NCBI RefSeq assembly: GCF_000002425.4
Contig: NC_037273.1
Coordinates: forward strand, 5,888,521 to 5,952,520
Direction of reading: 5' to 3'
Length of the DNA: 64,000 nucleotides
From: Physcomitrium patens
Taxonomy: Eukaryota; Streptophyta; Bryopsida; Funariales; Funariaceae
Notes under the pieces: generated by a model
What the model was told of the DNA's origin: nothing
Seen by the model: the letters and a program-made list of their open reading frames with translations, nothing else
The model's database searches: none
Program-made: the position numbers and the translations under genes
Part shown: in pieces, positions 10,226-21,059 of the stretch
Numbering within the stretch: position 1 is the stretch's first letter
Layout: every line of letters starts with the position of its first letter

Positions 10226-13200
10226 GGACCGTGCAGCTGGAACCTTGTACAATTCCTAATGAAGGTCCTATCCTCTCCTCAGAACCCTCTCCTTGTTTTA
10301 TAATAGACTTATATTTAGGACCTAAGAATTACAAAGCCTCTGCTTTATTAGATTCGGGAGCCTCAGCATGTTTTTTAGATGAATAATTTGTTAAAAGTCG
10401 TAAAATACCCTTTGTACAGAAACCTAAACCAGTACATGTAGAAGTCATAGATGGTCGTCCCTTGTCTTCTGGAGATGTCACTCATGAAACTCATCCTATA
10501 GAAGTAACAATAGACGGTCATGATAGCTACATAGCTTTTAACATAATTAAATCCCCCTCCAATCCAGTTATTTTAGGTTTATCTTGGCTAGAAAAATATA
10601 ACCCTCAAATAGATTGGAATTCACGTAAACTTGACTTTTCTCAAAGCGTTATTAATAGTTCTACCAACCAAGTAAAAAATTATAAGTCTAGTATAGTAAA
10701 ACCCATACTGATAGGTGCAAAAGCATTTATACACGCAACAAAATAAGGATCAACTTTTGCTATTTATGCTGCACCTATTTCTGAAAACGTAAAGACTTCA
10801 AGTGGCATTCCAAGTCAATATCAAGAGTATCAAGACGTTTTTGAGAAAAAGAATGCAGATATTCTTCCTGAGCATCGCCCATATGATTGTTCAATCGACC
10901 TCAAGGAAGGAACTCAGCCACCATTTGGACCAATTTACAGTTTATCGCAAGATGAGATGGCTGTACTCAAGACATATATTGACGAGAATTTAGCGAAGAA
11001 TTTCATACGTTATTCAAAATCTCCAGCAGGAGCTCCAATTCTATTTGTAAAGAAAAAAGATGGATCTTTACGAATGTGTGTTGATTATCAAGGACTCAAC
11101 AAGATCACAATCAAGAACAGGTATCCATTACCTTTGATATCAGGACTCCTTGACCAGTTGAATCAAGCTAAGATCTATACAAAAATAGATCTAAGAGGAG
11201 CATATAATCTAGTACGGATCAAAGAAGGAGATGAATGGAAGACTGCGTTTCGAACCAGGTATGGACATTTTGAATATAATGTCATGCCCTTTGGACTCAC
11301 GAATGCACCAGCTGCTTTTCAACATCTCATGAATGATGTATTTCGTGAATTCTTAGACAATTTTGTCGTCTGCTATCTAGACGATATCCTGATCTATTCT
11401 AAGAACGTTGAAGAACATGAAATACATGTTCGTCAAGTATTACAAAAACTTAGAGATGCAGGATTGTACGCCAAGATGGAAAAGTGTGTATTTCACACTA
11501 CTCAAGTTGACTTTTTAGGATACATCATTTCAAATGATGGTCTCATGATGGATTCGAAGAAAGTCCAAACAATCATGGATTGGAAGATTCCAAGGACGGT
11601 AAGAGATGTCCAATGTTTCTTGGGATTTGCCAATTACTATCGGATCTTCATCAAAGATTTCTCACGAGTTGCAGCTCCACTTACACGCTTGACTAGTAAA
11701 GATAAATTTCAATGGAATCAAGAAGCGGAAGCAACATTTGAAGCCTTGAAGACATCGTTTGTCTCTGCACCAGTCTTATATCGTGTTGACTTTTCCAAGG
11801 CATTTTTTATGGAAACAGATGCATCAGATTTTGCCTTGGGTGCAGTTTTATCACAAATAGGAACAGATGACAAACTTCATCTGATAGCTTTTCATTCAAG
11901 AAAATTCTCAGCAGCCGAGATCAATTATGAGATCCACGATAAAGAACTTCATGCAATCGTGGATTCCTTTCAAGAATGGCGTCATTATCTAGAAGGCGCT
12001 TCTAGTCCAGTCACTGTGTATACAGATCACAAGAACCTCAAGTATTTCATGTCAGCATGCGTGTTGAATCGTCGTCAAGCTCGTTGGAGTATGTCTTTGT
12101 CAAGATTCGAGTTCATTATCACTTATTGGCTATGAAAACAACAAGGTTTGTCCGATGCCATATCTAAACGTTCTTATTTTGCACCAAAAGAAGGAGATGC
12201 AGCTTTTGAGCAACAAAGAACGGTCCTCTTGAAACCGGAGCAATTTCATCTCTGAGCAATGAAATCAACATTGACTGTTGATTCAACTTTTCTCAAGCAA
12301 ATCCAGTCCAGTATGTCCTCAGACCCTCTTGTTTATGATATCGAGAATAATTCTTCCAAGTCTCATGATCCTTCTAAGTTCGAGTTCAAGAATAATCTAT
12401 TATATTTTGAAGGACGCCTATATGTTCCAGAAGGTGAAGCACGTTTACGTGTTCTTCAAGCACGTCATGACTTTCCAGCAGCAGGGCACTTTGGATATAA
12501 TAAGACTTTGGAACTCATATCAAGAGATTTTTGGTGGCCACAAATGTGGAAGTCAGTCAAAGACTTTGTACTATCATGTGATATTTGTTCAAGATCAAAA
12601 ATTCCTCGTCATCGACCTTACGGACTTCTTCAGCCATTACCTATACCAGAACAACCATGGTCTTCTGTTTCTATGGATTTCATCACAGATCTTCTAAGCT
12701 CAAGATCTTATGATTCTATATTTGTGATAGTAGATCGTTTCACCAAGATGGCACATTTTGTGCCATGTACAAAATCTATCACAGGTGAAGAAACAGCTAA
12801 GCTTTTCATTGATAATATCTATCGCTATCATGGATTACCTAAAGATATCATATCAGATAGGGGAACTCAATTTGTGTCAAGATTTTGGAGGACCCTTTTC
12901 AAGATTTTAAAAGTGGACATAAAGCTAACTTCGGCTTTCCATCCTCAAACTGATGGACAAACAGAGTGCGTAAACTAAGTCTTGGAGCAATATTTAAGGT
13001 GTACTATCAACTACCAACAAGATGATTGGACAACCCTTCTGCCATTGGCAGAGTTTGCTTATAATAATACGGTACATTCTTCCACGCAAAAAACACCTTT
13101 CTTTGCCAATTATGGCTATCATCCACGACTTGATACTTTTGATTTTTCAAAAGTTGATAATCCTGCAGCAGAAGATATGGCAAATCGGTTGTCAGAGTTA

Positions 13201-13719
13201 CATGCAATAATAAAGACTCAATTGAAGGAAGCTCAAGAACGACAAAAGATAAACGTAGATCTATATCGTAAGGAGCAACCACAACTCGACGTGGGTGATA
13301 AGGTATGGCTACTTCGTCGCAATATTAAGAGTACTCGACCTTGTGACAAGTTGGACTATCGTAGGCTTGGCCCCTTTTCTGTTTCTGAACAGATCAACCC
13401 AGTTGCATATCGGTTACATCTACCGGAGTCAATGAAGATCCATCTTGTATTCCACGTATCTCTTCTTAAACCATATAAGACAGTGGATATACAAGGAAGA
13501 AGACAAATGCCACCGCCTCCTATAGAAATAGATAATAATGAAGAATTTGAGGTGGAAGAGATATTAGACTCAAGGCGGCGCCGAAATAAGCTGGAATATC
13601 TTGTTCATTGGCGCGGATATGATATTAGTGAATGCACATGGGAGCCATCCAAGAATCTAGCAAATGCATCAGCTAAAGTCAAAGTTTTTCATCAACGACA
13701 TCCATCAAAACCAAGATGA
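10162..13719 (+). pseudogene. pol: Pol polyprotein with five in-frame stops
   Basis: Pol lies in the -1 frame relative to gag and is open from 10162, overlapping gag by 64 nt. Domains in order: protease with DSGA at 10351-10362 and a second ILG motif near 10570; RT with YLDD at 11374-11385; RNase H (ETDASD, HDKELHA, YTDHKNL); integrase with an HHCC zinc domain (about 12460-12600) and a DDE core (MDF at 12673, SDRGTQF near 12856, QTE near 12960); a GPF motif near 13370; and a C-terminal chromodomain. Stops are at 10384 (TAA), 10744 (TAA), 12133 (TGA), 12253 (TGA) and 12976 (TAA). No frameshift indels were found. Several stops fall where other copies keep a sense codon, so they are losses in this copy. 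No canonical slippery heptamer was found in the overlap. Confidence 0.9.
13540..13719 (+). other. Chromodomain at the pol C-terminus
   Basis: The segment contains the typical chromodomain run: VEEILDSR, then EYLVHWRGY and CTWEPSKNL, with the aromatic residues Y, W and W of the methyl-lysine cage. In known chromoviruses this domain binds methylated histone H3 and steers integration to heterochromatin. Insertion of this element inside older copies of its own family fits that role. Confidence 0.85.
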
Positions 13720-13813
13720 AAATCTCTCTTATAAAAGAGACAAGATTGAGGCAAGATAACATTCAATTTCCTATCCTTGTTTGTAACTTCTTTGCATTTG
13801 TGACGCTAATTAG

Positions 13814-14236
13814 ATGGAGAGTCAACAACCAGCAGATTCAACTTAAGAACCTTCATTTGCTGACTTGCCGGATGAGACATTATGATTGTCACAACCTTCA
13901 AGACGACGCAATCGAGATGAAGATCCTCAAGAACGACATGTTCTTCTTCGAACAGATGGTGAGATACAACGCGTTTGGTATCACGATTTGGGAAGGGACT
14001 CCCGATGTTTGGTGATTTTGCTAGAGGTAGGAACAACTCCTGATGGTGTTTCAAATATTCTATTCGAAGGAAGTTACGAAAGCCTCAACAATGATCAAAT
14101 AACTGGGTGGTCTTTCCGCCCTAGTATGGGACACTACCGATGGTTGAGAGGCCCTATCAATCATCTTCGAAGAGAACAGAGATCAGAGTATGTGGCGAAT
14201 ACAATTCGTCGCATCATAGATTTCCTCAACATATGA
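13814..14236 (+). pseudogene. Extra ORF after pol, unknown function (140 codons, two stops)
   Basis: I do not recognise this protein. It begins with ATG at 13814, overlaps nothing, and ends at TGA 14234-14236, just before the polypurine tract. TAA at 13844 and TGA at 13883 interrupt it; copy B has CAA where the first lies, so at least that stop is secondary. The remaining 116 codons are open. The product is soluble-looking: an Arg-rich stretch (SQPSRRRNRDEDPQ), a middle with VWYHDLGRDSR, and a C-terminal block with GWSFRPSMGHYRW and a basic tail. There is no signal peptide or membrane helix, so it is not env-like. The same ORF occurs in copies A, B and D in the same position, spanning 423 bp in B and D. 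A nucleic-acid-binding or regulatory role is only a guess from its charge. Confidence 0.75.
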
Positions 14237-14263
14237 TGACCGCTCCTCGTGGAACTCGTCTCT

Positions 14264-14277
14264 AGAAGGGGGGGTAA
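14264..14277 (+). other. Polypurine tract
   Basis: The purine run AGAAGGGGGGG plus TAA abuts the 3' LTR, as expected for the plus-strand DNA primer. Decayed versions sit at the same place in copy B (20554-20585, minus) and copy D (about 41262-41275). Confidence 0.8.
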
Positions 14278-14829
14278 TGTCACGGCCATAATCATGTAAG
14301 CTAATAATTACATATAGAAATAGGTAGAAGTAAGAAAAAGTAGAGAAAAGTAAGTTAATTGTATAATATTTAATACAGAAGCTTCCTAGAAACTTCTTAG
14401 ATGCTGCTTTGACTTCATAGGTGTCTTTAATTGACTTTTTGGATTAGAAACGTGGTCAACAAGTTGGCCATGTGCCACACATGTTGTTAGCTTGAAGATC
14501 AAGCTAACTATGTGGCCCACACGTAGAAAAACTTGCCTTGTAAGTCAAGGCATGTGTCCTACAAAGTCAACACATATTGGAGGTCCTGTAGAACGTTGCC
14601 ACATAGCCCCTAGTTAGATAGTATATATAGAGACAAGAGTGAAGGCTTCTTAACTCTTGTCAACTCCTTTCTTGCTTCTAGTCTAGGTTCAAGAGTCTTT
14701 AGTTTCTTGTCTTGTGGCAATAGCCATTCCAGTTTCCTTTTAATATACCTATTTGTTTATATTTTGACTTATTATATCGAGATAGCCTTTTGGTGTATAT
14801 TTTCCCTCATCGAGTCTTTGTCCTTGACA
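14278..14829 (+). repeat. 3' LTR of the complete chromovirus
   Basis: 552 bp, same ends as the 5' LTR. One base of the post-TATA hairpin is changed (CTTCACTC to CTTAACTC). It is followed by GTATA, the right target duplication. Confidence 0.95.
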
Positions 14830-14834
14830 GTATA

Positions 14835-14886
14835 ATCTTACATCTTTTAGTTTTTATAATACATAATAAACATAAAGTTCATGTTG
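14835..14886 (-). pseudogene. Family-1 copy A, short RT segment between two insertions
   Basis: These 52 bp continue the RT sequence of copy A, matching copy B near 23370-23415 on the minus strand. The complete element lies on the left and a solo LTR on the right. Confidence 0.6.
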
Positions 14887-15435
14887 TGTCAAAGACAAGA
14901 ATTTGATAAAAATAAATAAACAAGTGAGACTTTTTTCAAAAAAAGATGATAAAATAGAAATAACTAAATATGTATATTAAGAAAGAAACTAGAATGGCTA
15001 TTGCCAAAAGACAAGAAAACTAGAGACCCTTGAAACTAGACTATGAGCAAGAAAGGAATTGACAAGAGTGAAGAAGGCTTCACTCTTGCCTCTATATATA
15101 CTATCTACCTAGGAGCTACATGGCAACATTCTATAGGACCTCCAAAAACGTGTTGACTTTGCACAACACGTATCTTAACTTGCAAGGCAAGTTTTCTATG
15201 TGGGTGCCACATAGTTAGCTTGTTCCATAAGCTACTAATATGTGTGGCACGTGGTTAATTTATTGACCAAGTTTCTAACCTACCAATCAAGTATAAACAC
15301 ATGTCAAGTCAAAGCAACATCTATGAAGCTTCTAGGAAGCTTCTCTAAAAGATATTATGAAATTATCTATTTTTACATACTTCTACCTATTCATATCACC
15401 TTGATAACAATTACAATAAATGTATGTCCATGACA
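14887..15435 (-). mobile_element. Solo LTR of chromovirus family 1 (minus)
   Basis: A full 549-bp LTR in minus orientation starts TGTCAAAG and ends CCATGACA on the plus strand. It is flanked by TGTTG (14882-14886) and TGTTC (15436-15440), a 5-bp duplication with one mismatch. Removing it joins the RT sequence of copy A in register, judged against copy B near 23410. It retains the TATA box and a 12-bp hairpin. It probably arose by LTR-LTR recombination of a full insertion. Confidence 0.85.
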
Positions 15436-15440
15436 TGTTC

Positions 15441-15979
15441 TTATGTATTTTTAGAAAAGATTAAGATATCATCTAAATAATAAATAACAAAGTCATCAAA
15501 AAACTCATAAAAGATATTATTCATTAGATGATAAAAAGCTGTTAGTACATTTGTAAGTTCAAAAGGTATAACATTATATTCAAAAGGTCCATAACTAGTT
15601 TGAAATGCAATTTTTTATTCATTTTTTTTTAATGCATATCAAATTTTATTCTATTTATAAATTTATTTTAGTATAGATCTTTGTTTGATTGAATTAACCA
15701 AAAAGTCTTAAAATCATAAATAGAAGATATCTATTATTAATGATGACCTTATTGAGTCCTTAGTAGTCTATATGTATTTGCAAAGATCTATTTTTTATTC
15801 TTCATAAATAAGATAAGAGCCTCAACTAAAGATTTAAAGTGACATTTGAAGTTTTTAGCCAAATTCTCATCAATGTATTACTTAAATGCAATCAATTCAT
15901 TTTATGATAGGCTTTAGATTGGTCAAAATGCTGGTTAAGCTTTTTCTTGAAGATTGATGGAATAATTATAAGAATGATA

Positions 15980-16016
<37 letters not shown>

Positions 16017-17934
16017 CAAAAACGTCTTAATAATCTTCATATTGACTTGGAATACTACTTGAAATATTTTTTTCATCAAAAACAAGTAAAGCATATATAA
16101 AAAAAAATTGATCTTTTTTTGCCACATACATGAAAGCTTTCACACCTACCAATAAGGATTTAGATGTATTGGACTTATGGATTTTTATTTAATTAGCAAA
16201 AAATTAGACTAAGCTATAAAAAAATCAAGGTTATAAGAAAACTAGTCTATTTGAAGATTATATTTTTTGACTATGATAATCCTAAAATAATTGGATTCGA
16301 AAGAGATTAAATTATATTAAATATTACTAAATTACTATGACTACTAATTGCTACATCTAAAGGAATAATTTTATAGATGACATCTTTGGAAGACATTAGA
16401 TGACCATCTATTATTTCTATGTATATAGTTTGGTTTTTTTAACTAAAGATATTTCTTATTTTTTAACAAAGTCTATGTTTATAAAATATGTTGATGCTCT
16501 TAAATCTAACAAGGCTAAGAATTTGTAATTTTTTGATTCTAAAAAAATTTCTATTGAAAAATGAGATAAAAGATCTAAAAAAAAGATAAGACTTTTATTA
16601 TGTATTAAAAGAGATTTTACCCGCACTATCCCTATTGTAGTTGAAAAAATTGGTTTTTTGACACATCGTTCTTTTTGGCAATCATAATCCCTATTTTGTG
16701 TTTGTGTTGTTTCTTTAGATATTTTTGAGTAGTGTGCTTAGATTCTCTATAGTAAAGTTATAATCCTTCTTGATGGCATTGAGTCTTTTTTTTGCTCAAT
16801 AAGACATTTGAAATATACCATTTTATTTGCATAGGTTTTGAATTTAATGAATAAGCTTTTCTGAACTTAAAAGTTGTTGCTATGAATTAATTTATATCTC
16901 TTCAAAAAAATCTCTATTTTTAGTATTTTTTAAAGAAATAATTATTTCATGTAATGGCTTAAGTAATAAATTATTTTAATGAATCTATTTTTGATATTAT
17001 TAATAATAAATCTTTGATATTAACTTTTAATCCATATTAAAATCTATTGATAAAGGCCTTATTATTTCAATCCATGTTACAAGCAAGGTTTTGGAATTTA
17101 ACCATATATATAATAGTTAAATAAAACTTGTTGTAAAGATACAAGTTTTGTCTCTACTATTGTTTCTCAACTACTTTCTTCAAATGTGGCCATAAAGACT
17201 TCTAAGAATGAATTTAAATCATAAAATAGTTATGAATCTTTTTCTATCGAAGGTACAAACAAAAAAGAGGGCACTTCCATAAAAAAGTGTACCTATGACT
17301 CCAACTTAAATAAATCCATTAAGTTATTAAAAAAGATGAAATCTTAGATAGAACTTTATTTATTGTAGAAATCTTTGAATTTTTGAACTTATTTCATCAA
17401 ACTTCTCCAACATATTTATCTTTGCTTCCCTAAAACTTGTAATAGTAAGACTTCTTAAATTTAGTTATAAACTTGATTCACTTGCTTCTCTCAATTATAT
17501 AACTTATTAATGTAGACTTTAAACTTTATTATTAACATCTTTTGAAGGCATTGGAATACTACTTCTATGGTTGATGTTAGAGATATATGAAATTTCTACC
17601 TTAAAAGTCTTGATAAACTCATGAAGATTTGCAATGGTTGCAAATCTATTTTCACTTCTACTGAGAGTAGTATCTATAATTTTTTTTTATAGATAATTTA
17701 AATAAATTTATAAGTCAAAATAGAGGAAGATAATCTATAATTTTTAATATCAAATAAAAATTTCTACAAAAAAAGATAGTCCATTCTTTTTAAGGAAAAA
17801 ATCACTATTATAGAATTAAAATGTTAGATTAAAGGTGAATAGTCCACAACCTTCAAAACACAATAATAGAAGTGAGGTAGTCCACTCACTTCTAAAAAAA
17901 CAAAAAAAAAACAATGAATTAGCACTCTTGTAAA
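15441..17934 (-). pseudogene. Family-1 copy A: RT start, protease, gag, leader
   Basis: On the minus strand this continues copy A: the N-terminal half of RT (about 15441-15900), linker and protease (about 15900-16650), gag with a decayed zinc knuckle near 16680-16720 and gag N-terminus near 17580-17680, then an untranslated leader to 17934. The gag N-terminus matches copy F's type (53149 onward), not that of the complete element. Many stops are present. A run of about 30 A at 15984-16013 is a local expansion. Confidence 0.55.
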
Positions 17935-18121
17935 ACTATCAAAGATGTGAATCTCAAAAAACTAAAAATTCAATACATTCTTGTATAATTCAAAAAAAAT
18001 AGATATTTATTCAAAAATAATATAATATTAAAACTAAAATGACTATTACCAAAGAAAAAAAAACTAAAAAGTCTTTAATTAAGACTAAAGACTAGAAAGA
18101 CATTGTGAAAAGTGAAGAAGG
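17935..18121 (-). repeat. Truncated 5' LTR of copy A (minus)
   Basis: The U5/R part of the LTR, with 'gaatctcaaaaa', 'aatgactattaccaaag' and 'agactaaagactag' blocks. It is broken within the post-TATA hairpin region by the start of a plus-oriented LTR at 18122. Confidence 0.6.
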
Positions 18122-18348
18122 TGTCACAAACATACACATGTAAACCAATAATTACTTATATGATTTAAATAATAGAAGATAAAAATAAATTAATTTCATA
18201 ATATCTTTTTATAGAAGCTTCTTTGAAGCTTCATAGATATTGCTTTGACTTTATAGATATCTTTAATTTAATTTTTAGATTAAAAACATGCTCAATAAGT
18301 TGGCCATGTGCCACACATGTTGGTATCTTGAAGAACAAGCTAATTATG
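18122..18348 (+). repeat. Family-1 LTR fragment (plus)
   Basis: Starts TGTCACAA and follows the U3 half of the LTR in plus orientation through the 'gttggccatgtgccacacat' segment, then stops at 'aattatg' where copy B begins. The rest of this LTR is not seen in the window. It is therefore older than copy B. Confidence 0.65.
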
Positions 18349-18854
18349 TGTCAAGGATATGAATCTCAATGAAAGAGAATCCTCAATACATTCTTATGTC
18401 ATTGAAGAAAACTAAAAAGTCATTCAAAAGGTAATATAATATTAAATAGAATAGCTATTGCCAAAAACAAGAAGATTAGAAAGTCTTGAAACAAGACTAA
18501 AGACTAGAACGACATTGACAAGAATGAAGAAGGCTTCACTCTTGCCTCTATATATACTCTTAACTAGAAGTTACGTGGTGATGTCATATAGGATCTCCAA
18601 AATGTGTTGACTTTACTAGCCACATGTTTTAAATTGCAAGACAAGCTATCTATGTATGCGCTACATAGTTAGCTTATTTGACAAGCTACTATATGGAATT
18701 AACTTGTTCCACAAGCTACCAATACATGGTTAACTTGTTGACTAAGTTTTTATCCTATAATTACATCTAAAGTCCAAAACCATATTTATGAAGCTTCTAA
18801 GAAGCTTTTTTAGACGGCTTAATGAAATTAATTTATATTTATCTACTTTTACGT

Positions 18855-20505
18855 TGTCGTAATATGTGAAGTCTTACTTGAGAATGCTCTGGGCACTTGG
18901 CTATGGAAGGAAGAATGGAAATTACAATAACAAAATCTTAATTTTAATAGAATACTAATAATTCTCTAATTAGACCATAATAATGCTAACCAAGCTTAAT
19001 CAAATTCAAAAAAAACCTCAAAGAAATTTCAAACAAACAATAAGAATTCTTAAAGAAATATTAGAAGGATCACAAATATCACTCAAATACATCTCAATTA
19101 AATCTTAATTTAATTCTAGTTAAAATCCTATTGAACTTCATTCAAACTTTAGGCCAAAACTAATTGAATCTTAAATCCTAATAAAATCCTAAACCCTGAA
19201 TCAAACCCTAAACAAACCCTAAACCAAATCCCAACTAAATCCTAAACCCTGAATCAAACCCTAAACAAACCCTAAACCAAACCCCAACTAAATCCTAAAC
19301 CAAATCCTAACCAAATCCTAAATCAAATCCTAATCAAATTCTAATCTAGATCTTAAATCCTAAACCAAACCCTAATCCAAACCCTAAATTCTAAATTAAA
19401 TCCTAACCAAATCCTAAACTCTAAATCAAACCCTAATCAAATCATAAATCCTAAATCCTAAATCAAACCTTAACAAAAATCTTAACCCTAAACCCTAAAC
19501 CAAATCCTAACTAAATATTAAACCCTAAATCAAATCCTAACCAAATCCTAATTAAATCCTAAATCCTAAATAAACTCCAACCAAATCCCAAATCAAACCC
19601 TAAATCTAAATTAAACCCTAAATCCTAAATCCTAAATCCAAAATTAAACCCTAATCTAAATCCTAAACCTTAATCCAAACCTTAAACCTTAAACCAAATC
19701 CTAATCAAATCCTAAATCAAATCATAGTAATTCCTATAATAGATTTAAATCTCAATAACTAATGAATAAACCCTTGATCTTAACTCAAAGTTATGTTTAA
19801 TATGTGTCATGAATTTGAGCTTGATCTAATAATTGAATTGAGGAATATTGAGGTTTAAGTGAGTCAAGGTCTTAGAAAGTAGAATTTTAGGTCCAATGGA
19901 GGTATTTTAACCATAAACCCATAAAATTTCACCTGTAGATCTATTACAAAACTCTTGAAATCACCCAAAATATAAATCTTATTTTATTTCATAAAATCCA
20001 AGTCATCTGAAATAAACCTTGACTTTGAAAAGCTCTTATAAAGTCATATCAATTCCAAATCATCCAAAATCAATACTCATAGAAAGCCTATTCAGTCTGC
20101 TATCAAATCTCACTCTTCGATCTCCAAAAGAAACTTGGAGTCGTCATCGAGACTCGATTTTGTACCTCAGGGTCTCATTTCAACCTTGGTTCATAACCGG
20201 CCCTCTCTGGATATCAATATCTAGTTTTTCTAAGTAATTTTTTCTAGAATTTACTCTTAACTTCTTCCTAAAGATGTCTATATCATTTATTTTTCCAATC
20301 TACCTTATTTTGCCTTACTTATGGTGCTACAAAGTAAGTAGAAGTTACCTCTCTAAAAGGCAACATTGGTACATTTTAATTTTTCTACCCCTTTGACTAT
20401 TAATTATATTTCTAAGATAATTTGTTCTAATAATTTGAACTAAGATCTCTTAAATTATAATAATCTCTATACTCTTTCACCTATTAGTCGTGTTACATCA
20501 TGACA
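18855..20505 (+). mobile_element. Nested 1.65-kb element, probable solo LTR of another family
   Basis: Begins TGTCGTAATATG and ends ACATCATGACA, flanked by ACGT on both sides; the copy B LTR is continuous once it is removed. It has no coding capacity. Related insertions lie at 30120-31424 and 36681-38360. All three share a left-end block (GAGAATGCTCTGGGCAC here), and copy 3 shares a CCTAA-rich middle. Near the right end all share a block (20080-20230 here) around 'ttcaaccttggttcat' and 'tggatatcaat'. TG...CA ends, a short target duplication and the absence of genes fit a solo LTR; a short non-autonomous element is the alternative. Confidence 0.7.
19140..19735 (+). repeat. Interstitial CCCTAAA-like repeats
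   Basis: About 600 bp of irregular tandem units such as AACCCTAAA, AATCCTAAAT and AATCCTAATCAAAT. The plant telomere unit CCCTAAA occurs many times, but spacing is irregular and variants dominate. The array lies wholly inside the nested element. A related, more decayed array sits in the same part of the element at 37020-37340. Confidence 0.85.
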
Positions 20506-20594
20506 ACGTAATTATATAAATAACTATTGGAATAAATATATATATCCATGACATTACCTCTCTTTCTAAGGATGAGTTCTATAAAGAGCGGTCT

Positions 20595-21017
20595 TCATAT
20601 GTTGAGAAAGTCGAAGATGCAACGAATTGTATTTGCCACATATTCTAATCTTTGTTCTTTTCGAAGATGATTGATAGGCCCTCTCAGCCATCAATAGTAT
20701 CCCATACTAAGGCAAAAAAACCACCTTGTTATTTGATTGTTGTTGAAATCTTCATAACTTCCTCCAAATAAAACATTTGGAACACCGTCAAGAGTTGTTC
20801 TTACTTCTAATAAAATCACCAAACAACAAGAGTCTCTTTCAAGGTTGTGATACCAAAGTTTTTGTATCTTGCTATTTATTCGAAGAAAGACAAGTCATTC
20901 TTGAGGAACTTCATCTCAATTTTATCATCTTGAAGGTTGTCACAATTGCAATGTTTCATCTCATAATTCTGCAAATAAAAGCTCTTGAGTTGAATCTGCT
21001 GGTTGTTGGTTCTCCAT
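20595..21017 (-). pseudogene. Extra 3' ORF of copy B
   Basis: Homologue of 13814-14236. The minus-strand ATG at 21015-21017 opens with MENQQPADSTQE, very close to the start of the young copy, and TGA is at 20595-20597. The span is exactly 423 bp. It keeps CAA where the young copy has its first stop, but has gained other stops and changes. It lies between the polypurine tract and the chromodomain, as in the other copies. Function unknown. Confidence 0.7.
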
Positions 21018-21059
21018 CTTGTTAGCATCACAAATATATAATCTATAAAAAAAGATAGA

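Larger units (their letters stand above)
8460..14829 (+). mobile_element. Complete Ty3/Gypsy chromovirus, family 1 (6370 bp)
   Basis: Both LTRs are 552 bp with TG...CA ends, and the element is flanked by a perfect 5-bp target duplication GTATA (8455-8459 and 14830-14834). By eye the two LTRs differ at about 17 positions (around 3%), mostly transitions, so the insertion is much younger than its surroundings. Order: LTR, primer-binding site, gag, protease, RT, RNase H, integrase with GPF motif, chromodomain, an extra ORF, polypurine tract, LTR. Pol carries five in-frame stops and the extra ORF two, so this copy is not autonomous. It landed inside the RT region of the older copy A. It is clearly a chromodomain-bearing Gypsy; the exact clade needs a tree. 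Confidence 0.95.
18349..20553 (-). repeat. 3' LTR of copy B, split by a nested element
   Basis: The minus-oriented LTR starts TGTCAAGG at 18349 and ends CCATGACA at 20553. It is interrupted at 18855-20505. Joined, the two parts total about 550 bp. The post-TATA hairpin and TATA box are recognisable near 18505-18555. Confidence 0.75.

Noticed and set aside
13806..14054. Antisense frame over the extra ORF
   Set aside because: A similar shadow (20777-21025) appears in copy B because the DNA is homologous, but the sense frame explains the conserved start, stop and 423-bp span better.
13814..14236. Idea that the extra ORF is an envelope-like gene
   Set aside because: It is in the env position but has no signal peptide, membrane segment or cysteine pattern.
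19140..19735. A true chromosome end or fusion point
   Set aside because: The CCCTAAA-like units are irregular, lie inside a mobile element with its own ends, and a decayed version occurs in another copy of that element.
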